64,000 bases of DNA from Takashimella koratensis (taxonomy: Eukaryota > Basidiomycota > Tremellomycetes > Trichosporonales > Tetragoniomycetaceae): positions 1,266,820-1,330,819 of the forward strand of contig BCKT01000007.1 of NCBI GenBank assembly GCA_003116875.1, given 5' to 3'. Positions 59,460 to 64,000 of this stretch are shown in pieces. The position numbers were made by a program, and so were the translations under genes. Position 1 is the stretch's first letter, and every line of letters begins with the position of its first letter. Below the pieces are notes generated by a model. That model was not told the DNA's origin. It saw only the letters and a list, made by a program, of their open reading frames with translations, and searched no databases.

Positions 59460-61134
59460 TTAGTCACCCGGTTCCTCCCTACCCATCACTGCGCTCTCCT
59501 CGCCTGCCTCTCTCTCTTCCCACCCTCCTATGGCCCTAATCACCCCTTCTTCAATCTGACTACTCCTCACCAACCTCTGCCCTATATCCTCCATACTCTC
59601 GGGAACATCGAGCAACTCTTCATCCCCTTCCCAACTTTCTTCCCCATTTTCTCCACTTTCACCCAACACCGAAGGCAATCTCAACCTTCCTTCCCTCAAG
59701 GCAAGTTCATAAGCTTCATGAGCTTCTTCGTCCTCTTCATCTTCACCAAATGGTGTATCTCGAGAAATAAATAAAGGCGTAGCTCCTCGTCTCCCTCCCG
59801 TTCCAGACCCAGGTGTCGCACTTTTCTCTCTCCCATAAGTTGCACTCCCTGAACCTAATCCTAAAGCGACAGATCCTGATCTAGGTGCGGCAGAGACGGA
59901 TCGAGTCGCGTTTCTGACGTTGGGAGCGTGGACAACCGTTCGGCGAGGGTTGGCGTCCCCGTCCCTTGCCACAGAGAGTGAAGTGGAAGAATAGCGCCCT
60001 ACACCGGCGGTCCCACCGGTCCCGTAGGTTCGGGCGCGGGAGTAAGAAGAGAGGGATTGAGAGCGGGATGAGAGTCGAGAAGAAGGAGGTGCGTATTCAG
60101 AGGACGGAAGTGGGGGATAGGGTTCGACGATGATGACTAATTGCACGGAGGAAGTGCCGAAGCCTGCGAAAGAGAGTTTAGAGGAAAGACGATAGATGGA
60201 AGATAGAGAGGAGAGGTAGGTAGTTTGATGAGAGGAGGAAGACGTACCTTGGTATCGAACGTCTACATCAGGTTTCCAATCTTTGATACTCGTCTCTTCC
60301 TCGGTATTTGGCTCCCATCGATCTTCATCCACTTCCGTCTTTACCACAATCTCACTCACATCCTCTTCCTCGTCGTCATGCTCTTCATCAGCCGCCTGCG
60401 TTCGGCGAGCAGAGACAGACCGCGTTCGAGATCGGGAAGAACGAGTCGGGGCTTTCCGTTTCCGAGATGCGGTTGGCGGTGGGGAAGGTTCACGACTTGG
60501 GCTTGGAGGACGGAGTGAGAATGTTTTTTGCTGAGGATATAGTAAGTAGTCGTTAAAAGGGAAAGAGAGGGGTAGTGAGATGAGAAGAGTAGAGAAGAAG
60601 AAGAGGAGACGACGTACTTTGAGAAGAACGACTTCGGTGCGGGTCGTCGTACGGAGGAAGTAACAGTATTGATAGGTATCTTACCAATGTCAGATTCGGC
60701 GAAAGATACAAAAGTGTTCTTGAAGCAAGATGGATGTACTCACCCCCTCGCTCGACCTGGACTTTGTGTTTCTTCTGCTTTCGGTCCTGTAACAAGAGAC
60801 CTTGCATCCTGTTGATCGTCAACATCTTCACATTCATCTCGCCCAAGGAACCAAGCGGAGCAGGGTGAGACTCACTTCGGTTGGAGGTCAGCTATGACTA
60901 GCTGCAACACCCTATCCGACATCCAATCGACCTAAGTCTTGTCAGCTACTTCTCCGTCGGCATTGACTTGTCCATGTTCTAACTGAGACCAGCAGAACAG
61001 ACCCCTCGCTCGAGCTAGCGCTCCTAACTCGGCCCGGCGCCACTTACATGTCGCTCGTCGAGGTATAGGAAGAGCGGGATGACGCGATAATTGGATACGC
61101 GGAGGTAGGATGCGTTCCTTGTTGAGAATCGCAT
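59460..61134 (-). CDS. Uncharacterised protein with disordered C-terminal region
   Basis: Six exons (61048-61134, 60876-60931, 60744-60808, 60618-60679, 60248-60530, 59460-60163) join in frame to 389 residues. The N-terminal 85 residues look folded: NASYLRVSNYRVIPLFLYLD, then WMSDRVLQLVIADLQPK and DTYQYCYFLRTTTRTEVVLL. From there the chain is a nuclear-looking basic Ser/Arg stretch (ASRKRKAPTRSSRSRTRSVS) and acidic tracts (EEHDDEEEDVSE). The sequence VKTEVDEDRWEP contains a V-K-T-E sumoylation consensus. After a short conserved-looking segment (SSVQLVIIVEPYPPLP) the C-terminus is low complexity. Four of five introns carry CTGAC-like branch sites or strong donors. I cannot name the family. It shares a 311-base divergent promoter with RPT5. 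Confidence 0.6.
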
Positions 61135-61445
61135 CGTTGTTAGCTTGATCGACAGAGGGATGAGATGGATCCTGTGAGATGGGATGAGTTTGAAGGATGA
61201 GATTGACCTTGTAGCCAGGATGTATCCAGCGTAGATGACGGTGTGTGTGTGTGTGTGGGTGGGTGGAGGTGTGTGTCATGGACCCTGAATGTTCTTTGGT
61301 AGGCGGATGAAGCTGACGAGTCGCGTGAATATTTGATTCCGTCGTCAATCACTCCAGCTCCATCCCTCGTCCACCATCCATCCACCTCCATTCATCAACC
61401 TCTCTCTACCTCACCCCACCTCTCCCCACCTCACCCACCTACATC
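61135..61445. promoter_or_regulatory. Divergent promoter, uncharacterised gene / RPT5
   Basis: A compact promoter with a short TG run on 61241-61257 and CT-rich leader DNA before RPT5. The yeast proteasome element GGTGGCAAA is not present. Confidence 0.45.
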
Positions 61446-63971
61446 ATGTCTGAACCCACTCCCGACCCAACTCAGACCCCGACCCAACCCACCGACACCC
61501 CCGGAGGTGCAGGGGACGGCGGCTCACCCGGCGGCGGCCCGCCCGGAGATGGACCAGCCGAGAACAAAGACCAACCCCAGGGAAGCAGCAGTTCGAGCAC
61601 AGAGGCAACGGCCACAGACGCCGCGGGAGACGTCAAGATGGAGGAGAGTAAACCCCCAGAGGAGACTTGGGAGGACGTACCGGAGAATATCCTCGAGGTG
61701 GGTTGGGTTGGCACTGGTTGGGTTGAAAGGAGTTGGAGGGGGTCGTGAGATGATGAGGTGGAGAGGAGGTTTAGTCGATTCGATCCAGGTTGACAAAGCA
61801 TGCTGACTCTTTGATCCCTTCCTTCTTCTTCGTCCTCGTCTGCATACTTTCACTTCATTCGAATCAACTTCTCAAACGCACCACGCCATCGTCGTCTACC
61901 CTAGTCCAACCCGGACGAAATCAAAGCCTACACTCGCATGATTGACAATGAAGTGAAAATGATGCGTCAAGAGAACTTGCGTCTCACACATGAACGTGAT
62001 CAAATGGTTGAGAAGATTGCGGATAATACGACCAAGATTAAACAGAACAAGGTGTTGCCGTACCTCGTTTCCAAGGTGGTTGAAGTAAGTCAGACGCGAT
62101 ACGAGTGTAGCGAGTGTCTTGTTGGCCATGGTTACCGTTGGGGCGAAATGCCGAGTGGGGTCTGGATCGAGCGCCTTCCGATCCGACTGCTCTCTTGGGT
62201 TAGATGACAGAGAATTGGATAGGGAGATGTGAAGGCTGCGGAGGCGGAAATCAGCTCGGTCGTTGATGTTTAATCGTGAACTCCCGCTGACATACCCAGA
62301 TCCTCGACGTCGACTCGGAGATTCAAGAAGGCGCTACTCACAACGAGCAAAGCGCGAAGAAGTCCAAATGTGCAGTGATCAAGACCTCGACTCGACAGGT
62401 GAGTCTTGACCTCGTCTCAAGCTCTCCCTATCTTGTCTATGATTGCATTGCGGGGTGTCTTCAAGCTGGGCTTTCGAATTGTGCGAGGAGCTGACAAGGA
62501 CCACCCGCACAGACCGTGTTCCTCCCGATCATTGGACTCGTCCCGCACAACGAACTTCGCCCCGGCGATTTGATCGGTGTCAACAAGGACTCGTACCTCA
62601 TCCTCGACAAGCTCCCTGCGGGTAAGCACTTGCCCAGTCTGCAATCCTGCTTCCTCTTGCCACTGAGTTTCCGTCTGCCAATACCGTTTCTTTCGTCTTT
62701 GCAATCTCTTCGCAGCCCACTGACGATCGCAGAATACGACGCCCGTGTCAAGGCCATGGAAGTTGACGAGCGACCGACCGAGACGTATACCGACATTGGA
62801 GGGCTTGACAAGCAGATCGAGGAGCTCGTCGAGGCTATGTGAGTGGTTGTTCACGATGCTGCCAAAAGCCTTGAATCTGGAGTCTAACGCAATGCAGTGT
62901 GCTTCCCATGCAGCAGGCAGACAAGTTCAAGACCCTCGGCATCACCCCGCCCAAGGGATGCTTGATGTACGGCCCGCCAGGTGAGTTGGGCGTGTAGAGG
63001 ACGTGTGAACTGCGCTGACTTTCATAGGTACCGGTAAGACTCTTCTCGCCAGGGCGTGTGCAGCGCAGACCAACGCTTGCTACCTCAAGCTCGCTGGTCC
63101 CTCTCTCGTCCAGGTGGGTGTTGACTGCTGGCTAGCTGTAGACCCTCAGCAGTGCTGTTTTCTGATACCTGAGCACCTACTGACCCATTCAGATGTACAT
63201 CGGTGACGGTGCCAAACTCGTTCGTGACGCATTCGAACTTGCGAAACAAAAAGCGCCCGCAATCATCTTCATCGATGAACTTGACGCTGTCGGTACTAAA
63301 CGTTTCGATTCCGATAAAGCTGGTGATCGTGAAGTTCAACGTACCATGCTTGAGCTCCTCAACCAGCTTGATGGGTTCTCAAGCGATAGTCGAATCAAAG
63401 TGATTGCAGCGACCAACAGGATTGATATTCTTGACCCGGCACTGTTGAGGTCTGGAAGATTGGATAGGAAGATTGAGTTCCCGTTGCCGAATGAGAAGGC
63501 GAGAGAGAACATTCTGCAGATCCACGCGAGAAAACTTAATCATGTTGGGGTCAAGTGAGTGTGACTTGTGCAAGGTGTGGGCTGTGGGCCTGGATGGTCT
63601 GCAGATCGGGAAAGGCGATCGAGATTGTTTTCGGGCTCAGCTGACATTACACAGCTTTGAGGAACTTGCGCGCTCGACAGAGGACATGAACGGTGCTCAG
63701 CTCAAGGCTGTCTGTGTGGAGGCCGGTATGGTGAGTGTCGCGCACCATCCCACTGCCCCGTGCCATGAGACCTTGATAGCCTCGTACTGACCCTGCCCAG
63801 CTCGCATTGCGGCAAAACGCAACTCAGCTCACCCACGAGCACTTCCACGGCGGTATTCTCGAGGTTCAGGCTCGCAAGGCCAAAGAGCACCACGTGAGTT
63901 TTGGTCGCGGTTCGGTTGGAACAGGTTATGACAGTGAACATCGGCTGACGACGGTGTAGTACTTTGCCTAA
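61446..63971 (+). CDS. RPT5: 26S proteasome regulatory ATPase Rpt5 (PSMC3)
   Basis: A multi-exon gene for one of the six AAA ATPases of the proteasome base. The N-terminal about 75 residues form an unusual Pro/Gly/Thr-rich extension ([20 protein letters not shown]), followed by the normal start [19 protein letters not shown] with a coiled coil. The OB domain reads [20 protein letters not shown]. The AAA domain contains [17 protein letters not shown], Walker [14 protein letters not shown], pore loop and Walker [15 protein letters not shown], and the Arg fingers in [14 protein letters not shown]. The end reads KEHHYFA, the HbYX-type tail that docks into the 20S ring; it is split so that Y-F-A lies on a tiny last exon (63960-63971). 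The whole gene is in the window. Confidence 0.96.
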
Positions 63972-64000
63972 ACTGGGTTTGAGTGGAACGAGAGAATACG

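Overview
The window is nuclear DNA of a basidiomycete fungus, most likely a tremellomycete yeast-like lineage. Almost every gene is split by many short introns (about 50-70 bases) with GTGAGT/GTAAGT donors and a stereotyped GCTGAC or GCTAAC branch site just before the acceptor. Other pointers are a Zn2Cys6 transcription factor style, a histidine kinase with an N-terminal kinase-like region and an AAA ATPase, and compact divergent promoters. I recognise 24 protein-coding loci. I found no rRNA, tRNA, CRISPR array or intact transposon. The species assignment is inference.

Left part (0-15 kb): a divergent mitochondrial carrier (-), the DRG-type GTPase RBG1 (+), then four genes that look like a plant cell-wall polysaccharide cluster in two divergent pairs: an MFS transporter (-) with a DUF2264 protein (+), and a sugar-porter MFS transporter (-) with a secreted GH28 pectinase-type hydrolase (+). 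An Aurora kinase (-) follows.

Middle (15.8-39 kb): a very large hybrid histidine kinase (kinase-like, AAA, GAF, HisKA, HATPase, receiver), an unusual gene-free stretch of 1.6 kb, a Zn2Cys6 factor whose first zinc cysteine lies on an apparent 8-base exon, the DNA polymerase alpha B subunit POL12, a D-2-hydroxyacid dehydrogenase, a second Zn2Cys6 factor and a small RGG protein.

Right part (39.9-46 kb): four neighbouring loci all resemble the histidine phosphatase superfamily, in graded states of catalytic decay. One has RHG, one has lost RHG, and two are diverged tandem copies without catalytic histidines and with broken reading frames. This local family is the least explained signal in the window.

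The last 18 kb is mostly housekeeping: the STS1/Cut8 proteasome tether, the calcium-binding aspartate/glutamate carrier, a Rab18-type GTPase, an uncharacterised gene, HSP90 (ending MEEVD), another uncharacterised gene and the proteasome ATPase RPT5 (ending YFA). Exon joins were read by eye. Where total coding length is given I checked that the joined exons stay in frame.
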